Source: an uncultured Caryophanales bacterium (GTDB lineage Bacteria; Bacillota_I; Bacilli_A; RFN20; CAG-826). From it: a stretch of DNA of 64,000 nucleotides. Location of the stretch: NCBI GenBank assembly GCA_902464635.1, contig CABQKC010000004.1, forward strand, positions 22,011 through 86,010, read 5' to 3'. This document shows positions 8,070 to 17,007 of the stretch, in pieces (within the stretch, counting starts at the first letter, position 1; each line of letters opens with the position of its first letter). The notes under the pieces were generated by a model. The model had not been told where the DNA came from and did no database searches. It saw only the letters and a program-made list of their open reading frames with translations. The position numbers and the translations under genes were made by a program.

Positions 8070-9380
8070 ATGAAATATTATTTAGCAATTGATATCGGTG
8101 CGACTAGCGGTCGTCACATATTGGGCCATTTTGAGAACGATGAGCTCAAAATCGAAGAAATCTATAGATTTGATACTCCTTTAGTACAAGATGGAAACGG
8201 ACATGCCTATTGGGATGTAGATAAGCTTTTTACCTATGTTAAAGAGGGCATGAAAAAAGCCAAGGAACTTAATAAAATCCCTTCTAGAATTGGAATTGAT
8301 ACCTTTGGGGTAGATTATGCCTTGCTCGATGGAAATAATTCTAGGATAGGCAATATAACTTCCTATAGGGATATAAGAACCAAGCAAGCCAAGAAAGAAT
8401 TATTAACTCCTGAAAAAGAATTTGAATTAACAGGAATCCAACCAAACGAATTCAATTCTTGTTACCAACTTTATTGCGATTATAAATCCGGAAAGCTAGA
8501 GAAAGCTAAAACTATTATTTTCTTGCCTTCATATTTAGGATATTTACTTACTGGTACCCTTCAAAATGAACTTTCTATCCTTTCAACTGGGGCTCTTCTT
8601 ACCCCTGGAGGAAAATCATATTCAAAAGAAATGCTAGATAATCTTGGTTTAAAAGAAAGTCAATTTCCTCCGATAGTAGAAGCTGGTACCTCCTTAGGGA
8701 AATTACTTCCTGAAATCGAAAAAGAAGTAGGGTATCAAAGCGAAGTCATTGCATCTTTAGAGCATGATACTGCAGCTGCTTTCTTTGGGTCTGGAGCTAA
8801 AAAGGGAGATATTCTTCTTTCTAGTGGCACCTGGAGCCTATTGGGAATACTTCTAGATGAACCAATCGCGACAAAAGAAGCCTATGAAGCTAGTTTTACT
8901 AATGAATTATCATTCCCAAATGAAGTTAGATTCTTAAAGAACATCATTGGGATGTGGATTATTAATAATCTAGTACGTGAACTAAAATTAGATTCAGTTT
9001 TAGATGCCGTGAAAGAGGCTAGCAAAGAAGAATCTAGGCAATATAAATTTACATTTGATGCATCAGATAGTTCATTGCTTAATCCTTTATCAATGAAAGA
9101 TGCTATCTATGATTTATTAAGAAAAGATGGATATAAATTGCCATCTAACATAGGTGAATTATTCTACTGCGCTTATCATTCTTTAGCCAAAGCCTATGAT
9201 ACGGCGATTAAAGGAATAAAAAACATTACAAATAAAAAAGCCTCATCGATTTATATTTTCGGTGGAGGCGTTAAGGCTGAAATATTAAATAAATTAACTG
9301 AAGAAGTAACTGGCTTAAAAGTTATTAGGGGACCATCCGAAGCTACTGCAATCGGAACTTTACTTGTTATCTCTAAGTAA
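8070..9380 (+). CDS. rhaB: Rhamnulokinase
   Basis: A 436-residue FGGY-family sugar kinase. It begins YYLAIDIGATSGRHILG (phosphate-1 loop), has RIGIDTFGVDYALLD, EHDTAAAFFGSG and SSGTWSLLG, and ends with IYIFGGGVKAEILN (adenosine loop) as in RhaB of Bacillota. It phosphorylates L-rhamnulose at O1 in the cytosol, between RhaA and RhaD, both encoded at 11970-14023. CATAAT ends 6 nt before the ATG and there is no ribosome site, which suggests a leaderless message separate from rhaAD. The last 21 nt overlap the convergent lgt gene. Confidence 0.92.
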   Translation: MKYYLAIDIGATSGRHILGHFENDELKIEEIYRFDTPLVQDGNGHAYWDVDKLFTYVKEGMKKAKELNKIPSRIGIDTFGVDYALLDGNNSRIGNITSYRDIRTKQAKKELLTPEKEFELTGIQPNEFNSCYQLYCDYKSGKLEKAKTIIFLPSYLGYLLTGTLQNELSILSTGALLTPGGKSYSKEMLDNLGLKESQFPPIVEAGTSLGKLLPEIEKEVGYQSEVIASLEHDTAAAFFGSGAKKGDILLSSGTWSLLGILLDEPIATKEAYEASFTNELSFPNEVRFLKNIIGMWIINNLVRELKLDSVLDAVKEASKEESRQYKFTFDASDSSLLNPLSMKDAIYDLLRKDGYKLPSNIGELFYCAYHSLAKAYDTAIKGIKNITNKKASSIYIFGGGVKAEILNKLTEEVTGLKVIRGPSEATAIGTLLVISK

Positions 9381-10118
9381 ACTTACTCTTTTATCGTCTA
9401 TTATTAGATAAATTACATATCCAATCCCCAGTGCAAATAGGATTATTGACCAGAATTGAGAAGGGGATATATTTCCTATTAATTGACCCCTGTGGTCGCC
9501 TCTAAAGAATTCGATAACAAACCTCCACACTGAATAGGAAAATAGATATACGGGTGCAGCCAATTTGCCTTTTTTAAGGGCAAGTATAAATAAAATAATA
9601 CCTAGGATTATCATAAATATTGCTTCCATTAAGTTAGTCGGGATTACTTTTCCAGGAACATTTGGAAAATGAATTCCAATCCAGGAGGTGGTCACTTTTC
9701 CATAACAACATCCAGCAAGGAAACATCCAATTCGTCCAAACCCTTGCGCGATAGCAACACAAGCAGGGGCGAAGGAAAGAATATGATCTTTTAAACAAGG
9801 TCCGAATTTTCTTTTTATGATTAGAAAATAACCTAACAAGAAAGATAAGACCCCAAATATAAGCCCTCCGTAAAAAGTCATTGACCAACTCCATTTATAT
9901 GAAGTTGGATTTTCTATATAGTCATAAAGGTTTTGGAAAAGAACCGCCCCAAAAAGCCCGACTATAACCGCGATTATCCCATCTATTTCAATATAAGATA
10001 TAAGTAATCTATTTAGTTCTTTTTTCTTGCCATATATCTCAACAAATAGCAAAACAAAAATCATCCCTATAAATATCATTAATGAATATGAATCAATAAA
10101 GCCAATGTTTGGATACAT
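9360..10118 (-). CDS. lgt: Prolipoprotein diacylglyceryl transferase
   Basis: A 252-residue multispanning membrane protein with the Lgt signature region AQGFGRIGCFLAGCCYG and the conserved Arg/Glu-rich RFVIEFFRGDHRG segment near the C-terminus. Lgt moves diacylglycerol from phosphatidylglycerol to the lipobox cysteine of prolipoproteins at the outer face of the membrane. Clients in this window include the proteins at 5564, 20167, 35323 and 51991. It is encoded convergently with rhaB, the 3' ends overlapping by 21 nt, with no terminator in between. Confidence 0.93.
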   Translation of the reverse strand: MYPNIGFIDSYSLMIFIGMIFVLLFVEIYGKKKELNRLLISYIEIDGIIAVIVGLFGAVLFQNLYDYIENPTSYKWSWSMTFYGGLIFGVLSFLLGYFLIIKRKFGPCLKDHILSFAPACVAIAQGFGRIGCFLAGCCYGKVTTSWIGIHFPNVPGKVIPTNLMEAIFMIILGIILFILALKKGKLAAPVYLFSYSVWRFVIEFFRGDHRGQLIGNISPSQFWSIILFALGIGYVIYLIIDDKRVSLLRDNK

Positions 10119-10209
10119 GGATTTATTCTAGAGCAAGGAAGAGCAAATTAACAAGTTTAATACATACATGTTCTACCTATTTTTATTTGGATAATCTAAA
10201 ATTCTAGGC

Positions 10210-10896
10210 ATGGAAAAGAAAATGCAAGTATCCACATCCCTTATTATTTGCATTCTTTATCTTTGCTTTATTTCTTTAGGAAGCAATTATTCTTCTTTTG
10301 ATGGGGCAAAAATTAGATTCATCGTCAAAATAATATTTTTCACCTTCTTAATAATATTTGGATATAACAAAAAGGAAGAAAAATCCAAGTTTTCATTTTG
10401 GTATTTGCCATTCTTTTTCTTATTCCCCTTTTCTAACTATATAAGTCTATTTAGCAGGGGCGTTATATCGTTTTCCTATTCAAATGAACTAATTTTCTAT
10501 TTCTTTGATTGCCTTTTGACTGCCTTTATAGAAGAGAAGATATTTAGGAGTTTATTTATATTTAGTAACGACGAGAATAAAAATAAAGCCATCGTGGTTT
10601 CTTCTATTGTCTTTGCCTTGTCCCATTTATTAAATGGGATTAGCTTTGCGAGTCTTCTTCAAGTTATCTATACATTTGGATTAGGTATTGTCTTAGGGAG
10701 TTTATATGCCTATGGAGGAGGGTTTATTTATTGTTTTCTCCTTCATTTCCTCTTTAATTTTTTTAATGGATATCTATATAGTTGCTTTAATAATACAAAA
10801 ATAGACACTTTATATATCGTTAGTAACGTTATAGTAGGTGTCGTTATTGTTATTTATTACTTATCTATTCTTTTAATAAAGAGAAAGAAGAAATAA
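10210..10896 (+). CDS. CPBP-family intramembrane metalloprotease
   Basis: A 228-residue protein with six to seven hydrophobic segments and all three CPBP (Abi/CAAX protease-like) motifs: EEKIFR (Glu108, Glu109, Arg113), FALSHL (His139) and HFLFN (His179, Asn183). These residues bind the metal and activate water in the membrane. Bacterial members act in bacteriocin self-immunity or in membrane protein turnover; no bacteriocin is adjacent, so its job is open. TAAAAT ends 7 nt before the ATG without a ribosome site, suggesting a leaderless start. It ends one nt before the convergent DeoR regulator gene. Confidence 0.85.
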   Translation: MEKKMQVSTSLIICILYLCFISLGSNYSSFDGAKIRFIVKIIFFTFLIIFGYNKKEEKSKFSFWYLPFFFLFPFSNYISLFSRGVISFSYSNELIFYFFDCLLTAFIEEKIFRSLFIFSNDENKNKAIVVSSIVFALSHLLNGISFASLLQVIYTFGLGIVLGSLYAYGGGFIYCFLLHFLFNFFNGYLYSCFNNTKIDTLYIVSNVIVGVVIVIYYLSILLIKRKKK

Positions 10897-10897
10897 A

Positions 10898-11665
10898 TTA
10901 CTTATCCGCGATTACTAATTGTATATTTAAATCTTCGAATAATTTTTTGAATTCTAGTGGAGGCATGGAGTCAGTTATTACTATATCCACCTTATCCCAA
11001 GTGCAGTTAGATACTAGATGGGTATGGTTCCATTTTGTATGGTCTACTAGAAGGATATGCTTGCTAGATCTTTTTAACATGGCGGCTTTGCAACGTTGGG
11101 ATTCAACCGTTCCTTCAGTTGGACCATTTTCTAAAGAAGCACCTTTACAAGAAAAGAAGAAGGCATCGCAAGTGAAACCGTTGATGAAATTAATGACATC
11201 ACCAGAAAAACTAGATGCTGATCTTTTTTGGATTTCTCCACCCGCTATATAACCCTTGCAGTTTTGGCAAGAAGCAATTTGAAGGCTACATTCCAAACCA
11301 TTTGTAATTATTGTTACATCATTTCTTTTGCCTAGGAATTGAACTATTTTTGCTACTGTTGTAGATGAATCAAAGAAATAACACCCTCCGTTTTCAATAT
11401 AATCTAGGGCTTTGATAGCTATATGTCTTTTTTCTAATACATTAGATTGTTTTCTAACGATAGAAGAAGTTTCTCCTGTAGTGGCTCCGATTAAACTAGC
11501 TCCTCCATGGAGTCTTTGAATTAATCCTGCCTCATCTAATAACGCTAGGTCTCTTCTAATTGTAGCAGGAGATGCATAGACCAAAGAGGCCAATTCATCC
11601 ACCCTTACAAATGTCTTTTCTTTAATAATGTCTAAAATCTGGTTTTGTCTTTCATCTATCAACAT
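10898..11665 (-). CDS. DeoR-family transcriptional regulator of rhamnose genes
   Basis: A 255-residue regulator starting MLIDERQNQILDIIKEK, with the DeoR winged helix (VDELASLVYASPATIRRDLA then GLIQRLHGGA) and a sugar-phosphate-sensing ISOCOT domain (FFDSSTTVAKIV, TNGL, ILLVDHTKW). The ATG at 11665 is preferred over an in-frame ATG at 11695 because AAGGTG lies 9 nt before it. It is divergent from rhaA-rhaD, and the shared intergenic region holds four TTTTGATTA-type sites, so it probably represses these genes until a rhamnose metabolite appears. Regulation by the metabolite is family knowledge; the target is inferred from position. Confidence 0.85.
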   Translation of the reverse strand: MLIDERQNQILDIIKEKTFVRVDELASLVYASPATIRRDLALLDEAGLIQRLHGGASLIGATTGETSSIVRKQSNVLEKRHIAIKALDYIENGGCYFFDSSTTVAKIVQFLGKRNDVTIITNGLECSLQIASCQNCKGYIAGGEIQKRSASSFSGDVINFINGFTCDAFFFSCKGASLENGPTEGTVESQRCKAAMLKRSSKHILLVDHTKWNHTHLVSNCTWDKVDIVITDSMPPLEFKKLFEDLNIQLVIADK

Positions 11666-11693
11666 ATTTTTCACCTTGTAGATATGCTTGAGC

Positions 11694-11887
11694 AATTTTG
11701 ATTATAATTCAAGATTATATTCATAAATTTAATCAAAAATAAGCACAAAAGAGCACTTAATGTCTATTTTTATTGAATAAGTAATAAAAAATGTCGAAAA
11801 ACAACGAAAATTAAAGATGTCCATTTTTGATTAAGTTTGAACAAAACAATTATTAAACATTCGTTTGTAATCAATTTTGATTAATTA
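11694..11887. promoter_or_regulatory. Cluster of TTTTGATTA operators between deoR-type gene and rhaA
   Basis: Four copies of a core TTTTGATTA: AATTTTGATTATA at 11694-11706, its inverse TTTAATCAAAAAT at 11728-11740, ATTTTTGATTAA at 11823-11834, and TAATCAATTTTGATTA at 11868-11883, an inverted repeat TAATCA/TGATTA. DeoR-family repressors bind such repeated half sites. A TACTAT box at 11942-11947 is the likely rhaA -10 element. Confidence 0.65.
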
Positions 11888-11969
11888 TCATTATTTTGAT
11901 AATTCTTTTCCAAAAGAAACAAGTTCAATTCAAATATGACATACTATAGCCATGTCCAAGGAGGATTAT

Positions 11970-13199
11970 ATGTTTACTGATGCAAAAAACAAATTTGCCA
12001 AGTATGGAGTAGACGTTGAAAAGGCGTTAAGCGAAATAAAAGAATATGCTTTATCTGTCCATTGCTGGCAAGGCGATGATGTTTTGGGTTTCCAAAATAG
12101 CGGAGCCTTAACTGGAGGAATTCAAACAACTGGAAACTATCCAGGAAGAGCAAGAAACTTTGCTGAATTAAAAGAAGATATCGATTTTGCCTTCTCAATG
12201 ATGCCAGGAAAGAAAAGGCTAAATCTACATGCGATATATGCAGTTAATGATGGAAATAAAACCATTGATAAACTAACTATTGAAGACTTTAAGCCATGGA
12301 TGAGTTGGGCTAAAGAAAATAATGTTTCATTAGATTTCAACCCAACTTTCTTCTCTAACCCAATGGTTAAGGATGGCTTGACCTTATCTTCTCCAGATGA
12401 AGAAGTCCGTAGCTTCTGGGTAAGACACGGCAAGGTTTGTAGAGAAATCGCTAATGAATTTGGAAAAGCCCAAGGAAATCCTTCTTTATGCAATATCTGG
12501 ATTCCTGACGGAATGAAAGATGTCCCAGCCGATAGGCTTGGTCCAAGAATGAGATTAAAGAAGTCCCTAGACGAGATATATTCAGTCAAATATCCAAGCG
12601 AAAACTTGATGGATGCCGTCGAAAGTAAGGTATTTGGAATTGGATTAGAATCATTTACCGTCGGTTCTAGCGAATTCTATCAAAACTATGCCGCATTAAA
12701 TGGAGTTTCCTGCTTATTGGATAATGGACATTATCATCCAACTGAAAATGTTGCTGATAAGATCCCATCATTATTGTGCTTCTATCCAAAGATTGCACTT
12801 CATCTTACCCGTCCAGTTAGATGGGATAGCGACCATGTAATTATCAAAGATGACACCATGCAGGATCTTTGCAATGAAATCGTTCGTTGCGGTGGCAAAG
12901 ATAGAGTTGTTATCGGGCTTGATTACTTCGATGCATCTATTAATAGGATTGCCGCTTGGGTAATTGGAGAAAGAAGCGTTCAAAAATGCTTATTACAAGC
13001 TTTATTAACCCCATGGGAAGAATTAAAAAGACTACAAGATGCCGGTGATTTTACCCACTTGCTTGAATTAGAAGAAAGGGTAAAAGACCTACCATATTCT
13101 ACAATTTATGAAGAATATCTAAGAAGAGAAAACATGAAAGAAAACATCATGGAAGATGTTGATAGATACGAAAAGGAAGTCTTATCAAAAAGAAGGTAA
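11970..13199 (+). CDS. rhaA: L-rhamnose isomerase
   Basis: A 409-residue protein converting L-rhamnose to L-rhamnulose. It shows SVHCWQGDDVLGFQ near the N-terminus, the metal-binding GHYHPTENVADK and VRWDSDHV segments and LDYFDASINRIAAW near the end, all typical of RhaA. The ATG at 11970 is chosen over the in-frame ATG at 11952 because AAGGAGG lies 5 nt before it; the upstream ATG sits only 4 nt after the -10 box. Six nt separate it from rhaD, so the two form an operon opposite the DeoR gene. Confidence 0.95.
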   Translation: MFTDAKNKFAKYGVDVEKALSEIKEYALSVHCWQGDDVLGFQNSGALTGGIQTTGNYPGRARNFAELKEDIDFAFSMMPGKKRLNLHAIYAVNDGNKTIDKLTIEDFKPWMSWAKENNVSLDFNPTFFSNPMVKDGLTLSSPDEEVRSFWVRHGKVCREIANEFGKAQGNPSLCNIWIPDGMKDVPADRLGPRMRLKKSLDEIYSVKYPSENLMDAVESKVFGIGLESFTVGSSEFYQNYAALNGVSCLLDNGHYHPTENVADKIPSLLCFYPKIALHLTRPVRWDSDHVIIKDDTMQDLCNEIVRCGGKDRVVIGLDYFDASINRIAAWVIGERSVQKCLLQALLTPWEELKRLQDAGDFTHLLELEERVKDLPYSTIYEEYLRRENMKENIMEDVDRYEKEVLSKRR

Positions 13200-13204
13200 T
13201 TAAA

Positions 13205-14023
13205 ATGAATCCAGTAGAAACAAGTTTTTTAAAAAGATTTGCCAAACTTTGTGGCGATGGCTATAGAAAAGGATGGCATGAGCGTAATGGTGGCAACCTT
13301 TCCTACCGTATGAATGAAGAGGAAGTAAATGAAGTAATGGATTCCTTAAATACTTCTACTCCTTGGATAAAGATTGGCGCAAGTGTTCCAACCTTGGCTA
13401 ATGAATATTTCCTAGTCAAATGCACTGGCTGCTATATGATGAATATGGAAAGCGATCCTGAATCCAATTGCGGGATCATCAAAGTCGATGAAAAGGGTGA
13501 AAATTACCGTATTGAATGGGGAATGAAAGGTGGAAACCATCCAACTTCCGAACTTCCAAGCCATTTAATGAATCTAGCTGTTGTAAAGGCTAGGACAAAT
13601 GGCAAATATAGAATCGTCTACCATTGCCATCCAGCCAATGTTATTGCTCTTACCTTCGTCTTACCTCTAGATAACAAGACTTGGAGCCATAAGATGTGGG
13701 AAATGATGACTGAATGCCCAATTATCTTCCCTGCTGGAGTCGGAGTTGTTCCTTGGATGGTTCCTGGCGGAGAAGAAATTGCCTTAGCTACTTCTAAGTT
13801 AATGGAAACATATGATGTTGCTATCTGGGCACATCATGGAATATTCGTAACTGGGGAAACATTTGATTCAACTTGGGGATTAATTGATACTGTTGATAAG
13901 AGTGCTGATATATTAGTTAAAGTCTTATCGATGGGTGGAATCAAACAAACTATCACCGATGATGATTTCAGGGCCTTACAAAAGCCATATCACGTCACTG
14001 TTAATCCAGAATTCCTAGATTAA
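13205..14023 (+). CDS. rhaD: Rhamnulose-1-phosphate aldolase
   Basis: A 272-residue class II aldolase/adducin-fold protein. WHERNGGNLSYRM, GGNHPTSELPSHL, the zinc ligands of YHCHPANV and IWAHHGIF, and TVDKSADILVK fit RhaD. It splits L-rhamnulose 1-phosphate into dihydroxyacetone phosphate and L-lactaldehyde, completing the pathway with RhaA and RhaB. It is the second gene of the operon and is followed by a hairpin terminator. No rhamnose transporter or lactaldehyde reductase is seen in the window. Confidence 0.95.
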   Translation: MNPVETSFLKRFAKLCGDGYRKGWHERNGGNLSYRMNEEEVNEVMDSLNTSTPWIKIGASVPTLANEYFLVKCTGCYMMNMESDPESNCGIIKVDEKGENYRIEWGMKGGNHPTSELPSHLMNLAVVKARTNGKYRIVYHCHPANVIALTFVLPLDNKTWSHKMWEMMTECPIIFPAGVGVVPWMVPGGEEIALATSKLMETYDVAIWAHHGIFVTGETFDSTWGLIDTVDKSADILVKVLSMGGIKQTITDDDFRALQKPYHVTVNPEFLD

Positions 14024-14038
14024 TAAAATAATCGAACT

Positions 14039-14070
14039 AAGGGCTATCGTTAAATGGTGGCCCTTTTTAA
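14039..14070 (+). terminator. Terminator after rhaD
   Basis: AAGGGC (14039-14044) pairs with GCCCTT (14060-14065) across a 15-nt loop and is followed by a T run. It lies between convergent genes. Confidence 0.7.
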
Positions 14071-14116
14071 GTGCAAAAAAAAGAGGAACAAGCCTCTTCT
14101 AATTTGTTTTTGGTTT

Positions 14117-15154
14117 TTATTTGCCTTCGTAAGGCCTTAATGACCTCATTGACATCCACATTATTCTTAAACCGAACAGGAAGATGAATCCCATCATGGC
14201 GAATTGTGGAAGCAAGAATCCAACGATTAAGGATAATATAGCAGGGGAAACTGAAGCCCAATAAGCCATCTTTTGGGTTTCCCAGAATGTATAGATCCTA
14301 AATGGATTACGTTTTCCTCTAGTCATTAAGAATATGACTAATCCGAACAGGAATTCTAAGCCAACGTAAACAGCTGCCATGATACCGCAATAAGTCCAGG
14401 ATTGGGTGTTCTTTTGGGTTTCGGCGCAATCGTTTAGGAATGATGCATAATTGAGTTTTAGCTTTTCAGCATATTCGATGGTGTTTTTATCAACATCTGT
14501 TGGGGCTAGATTCTTTAAATGTAACCCTTCGCTTCTATCATAGATTCCATTAATTACGGAAGAACTAGAAGCGTCTGCTTTAACCTTGAATACATAGATT
14601 GTCTTTTTTCCTAATAAAAGAGCGTTGCTGGAATACTTATCTTTTTCACCGCCTCTAGCAATGTCGGTATAAGGGTTTTTGTTGTTTACGACACGTGCAT
14701 AGAAGTCATAATCAGAAAGAGCTCCATCGTTGTAGAAGGCTTCAAATATGGTTTTATTTGAATCGGCATTTTTGACTGTATACCATTTTTGGTCTTCGCT
14801 AGAGAAAGTGGAAGTCCATTTGTTATCGGTGTCGACTAATGTTGAATCTTTTACTACAAAATCGACTCCTTTTTCTTCCATGAAATTTTGGAAGTGGACT
14901 AAGCCATTTTCGTAACCATAAGTAGCTGATCCTAACATGCTTGTTCCGTACTTGGTTTTCATGTTTGTTGTGAAGGAAGGAATCAATGCGATTATGACGG
15001 ATAAGATTCCGAATATTATTGGTAAATACCAGTGCCATTCACGGCCCGTTTTTATGCAGGCGTCGTTAGATATTAATGTCTTGAAACCTAAGGTGATTTT
15101 AGCCTTTGTTTCTGCTGACATTTTTTGTTTGTTTTTCTTTTTATTTTTAGACAT
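14117..15154 (-). CDS. Predicted membrane protein with large extracytoplasmic domain
   Basis: A 345-residue protein: a lysine-rich cytosolic N-terminus (MSKNKKKNKQKMSAETKAK), a membrane segment near residues 44-62, a hydrophilic region of about 180 residues, and three hydrophobic segments in the last 110 residues. The layout (one segment, outer domain, cluster of segments) recalls DUF1189-type membrane proteins of Bacillota, but I cannot confirm the family. It is monocistronic and reads towards rhaD. No function is proposed. Confidence 0.7.
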   Translation of the reverse strand: MSKNKKKNKQKMSAETKAKITLGFKTLISNDACIKTGREWHWYLPIIFGILSVIIALIPSFTTNMKTKYGTSMLGSATYGYENGLVHFQNFMEEKGVDFVVKDSTLVDTDNKWTSTFSSEDQKWYTVKNADSNKTIFEAFYNDGALSDYDFYARVVNNKNPYTDIARGGEKDKYSSNALLLGKKTIYVFKVKADASSSSVINGIYDRSEGLHLKNLAPTDVDKNTIEYAEKLKLNYASFLNDCAETQKNTQSWTYCGIMAAVYVGLEFLFGLVIFLMTRGKRNPFRIYTFWETQKMAYWASVSPAILSLIVGFLLPQFAMMGFIFLFGLRIMWMSMRSLRPYEGK

Positions 15155-15306
15155 TTTTCAATTTAACCTTTGCAAAGCAAAGATAACAATACACGAGTAG
15201 AGGCGATTTTAAAAGAGAAGATATGAGTTTAAGAAATAAATTTTATGACTTTTTCATTTTATTTTTATCGTGTCTTCGGTTTTACTAACTAATTTATTTT
15301 ATCTTT

Positions 15307-15360
15307 TAACTGCATACTTTTTATAAATATATATGCAGTTAGAAATATAATTTGTATAAT
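15307..15360 (+). promoter_or_regulatory. Perfect palindrome and leaderless promoter of the Fic-like regulator gene
   Basis: TAACTGCATA (15307-15316) and TATGCAGTTA (15332-15341) form a perfect 10-bp inverted repeat with 25 nt between arm starts. The right arm falls where the -35 box belongs, 17 nt or so before TATAAT at 15355-15360, which itself ends 7 nt before the ATG at 15368. This is the geometry of a repressor site. Confidence 0.7.
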
Positions 15361-15367
15361 TACCTCA

Positions 15368-16408
15368 ATGGAAGAATTATTGGATTTAGATAAACAATTG
15401 TTTCTAACCTTCTCCAAAGATTTGTTTTCAAAATTCCAAGTTATCGAGAATAAAAGATTTGATTTGAAGAAGTTGGATTCGCTAAAAAACATTGACTTGT
15501 TGACAGCTAAATCCAAACTTGATGAAGCATACTTTTTACTTTGTTTAGACAAAAGAAAAATTAGGCAAAATAGTAAGAAAGAAATTACTAAAAATAGCAA
15601 GTGCAAAACTGATAACGAAAAGCTATTTGTAAACCTTCTTGAATTACTTAATGATATTGATATTTTAGATGGGTCTGATTTAAGTGAAAAAATCATTAAA
15701 TCCACTTATCTAAAATTAAAAGAAGGCGTTGGAGAATCTAACAAATCTGTTGTAGGAGTTTCTTCTAGGTTTTCTAAGGCAATGGAATCTTTATTAGCGC
15801 CTTATCCAACCGAAACTTCTTCTTTGCTTGTTACTTTGTTGAAACAATTAAAACTTTCTAGCAGGCATAAAGAAAACAATATGTTATTAACTTCAATTGT
15901 CTTTATTGGATGCTTTTTAGCCATTTCTCCTTTTGAGTTTTATAACGTCTCCATGAGTCTTCTTTTACTAGATTGCCTTCTTTATAAATTTGGCTATGAC
16001 TTTATGAGTTATAGAAGTCTTTCTAGATTTATTTATAAAGATAAAAAAGAATTTAATCGCATATATAGGCAACTTAGAAATTCCTATAAACAAAACAAAT
16101 TAAATGTATCCGAATTTGTCCTGTTCATTCTTTCGACCATGGGTGATATCTATTCCTCTTTATCATATTCGTATTCTTTAATTCTAGAAAAGAATAAGAG
16201 CCAAGATAAGATCTATACTCTTATTAAAGAAAGCAAGGCACCTGTTTCAAAAGAAGATATCGAAGAAACGTTATTTATTTATTCAAAGACAACGATAGAG
16301 AAATCTCTAGGAGAACTATGTAGCCAAAACAAAATAAGGCTTATTAATTTTGGAAGATATTCGACCTATGTTTTATCTTCTTCGTCCTCTTCGATTTTCA
16401 TTTTCTAA
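15368..16408 (+). CDS. Degenerate Fic-like protein with C-terminal winged helix
   Basis: A 346-residue protein. Residues 130-215 align by eye with the Fic core: VGVSSRFSKAMESLLAPYPT resembles the entry strand and PPP-E segment, and MLLTSIVFIGCFLAISPFEF is followed by a helix LLLLDCLLYKFGY. At the place of the catalytic HPFxDGNGR motif it has SPFEFYNVS (187-195), lacking the His, Asp and Arg needed for AMP transfer. The last 60 residues (IYTLIKESKAPVSKEDIEE ... LCSQNKIRLINFGRYSTYV) look like the winged helix often found after Fic domains. I read it as a catalytically dead Fic-type regulator, possibly binding the palindrome in its own promoter. The serine run near the C-terminus is unusual. Confidence 0.5.
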   Translation: MEELLDLDKQLFLTFSKDLFSKFQVIENKRFDLKKLDSLKNIDLLTAKSKLDEAYFLLCLDKRKIRQNSKKEITKNSKCKTDNEKLFVNLLELLNDIDILDGSDLSEKIIKSTYLKLKEGVGESNKSVVGVSSRFSKAMESLLAPYPTETSSLLVTLLKQLKLSSRHKENNMLLTSIVFIGCFLAISPFEFYNVSMSLLLLDCLLYKFGYDFMSYRSLSRFIYKDKKEFNRIYRQLRNSYKQNKLNVSEFVLFILSTMGDIYSSLSYSYSLILEKNKSQDKIYTLIKESKAPVSKEDIEETLFIYSKTTIEKSLGELCSQNKIRLINFGRYSTYVLSSSSSSIFIF

Positions 16409-16429
16409 TTGTTCAATTATAATTTTCTC

Positions 16430-16942
16430 ATGTCAAAATCGATTAAGAAAGAAAATAGAAAGGGGTCGCTTGTATATACATCAGCCGTCTTTTTCCTTTT
16501 ATCAGGCCTTTCTTTCTTTATCCCATTTTGTTCTTATCAAGATGAATATGGGGTAACTGCAGGACTTACTTCCTATAAGATATTAATAGGAGGGGAAGAT
16601 ACTTTTTATTTAAATTCCCACCTATATTCATTCTCATATAAATTAAATATCCCACTATTATTGATGCTTCAATTATGCTTGCTTTCTATTGTTGCATCCA
16701 TATTCGGAAAAAGAGATAAAACAAATTTAATAATCGCGACTATTCTAGGAGCAATCACATTTATTCTTAATTGTTTTTCCTTGCCGCTTGCCACTTTATC
16801 CTCTTCTTTATTAATAAATGGGCTTAGGCCAGGGGTAGGATATTTCTTCTCTTTAGGATTTTGCTTTATTGCTTTAGCTAATTTGCTTATTTGCCTTTTT
16901 CCCATTATATTTAAGAAGAAGCAAAAGGATTACGAATTATAA
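16430..16942 (+). CDS. Predicted membrane protein, four segments
   Basis: A 170-residue protein with a basic N-terminus and four hydrophobic segments (about residues 18-35, 65-83, 93-115, 135-160). The ATG at 16430 is favoured over the in-frame TTG at 16409 because TATAAT at 16418-16423 lies inside that longer frame, 6 nt before the ATG. It thus has its own leaderless promoter in the 21-nt gap after the Fic-like gene. No family recognised. Confidence 0.65.
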   Translation: MSKSIKKENRKGSLVYTSAVFFLLSGLSFFIPFCSYQDEYGVTAGLTSYKILIGGEDTFYLNSHLYSFSYKLNIPLLLMLQLCLLSIVASIFGKRDKTNLIIATILGAITFILNCFSLPLATLSSSLLINGLRPGVGYFFSLGFCFIALANLLICLFPIIFKKKQKDYEL

Positions 16943-17007
16943 TTTTCTTTATTTTTAACCCCTTATGCTTTATATTCTTCTAGCCTAATTTCTTAGGCAA
17001 TTGTTCT

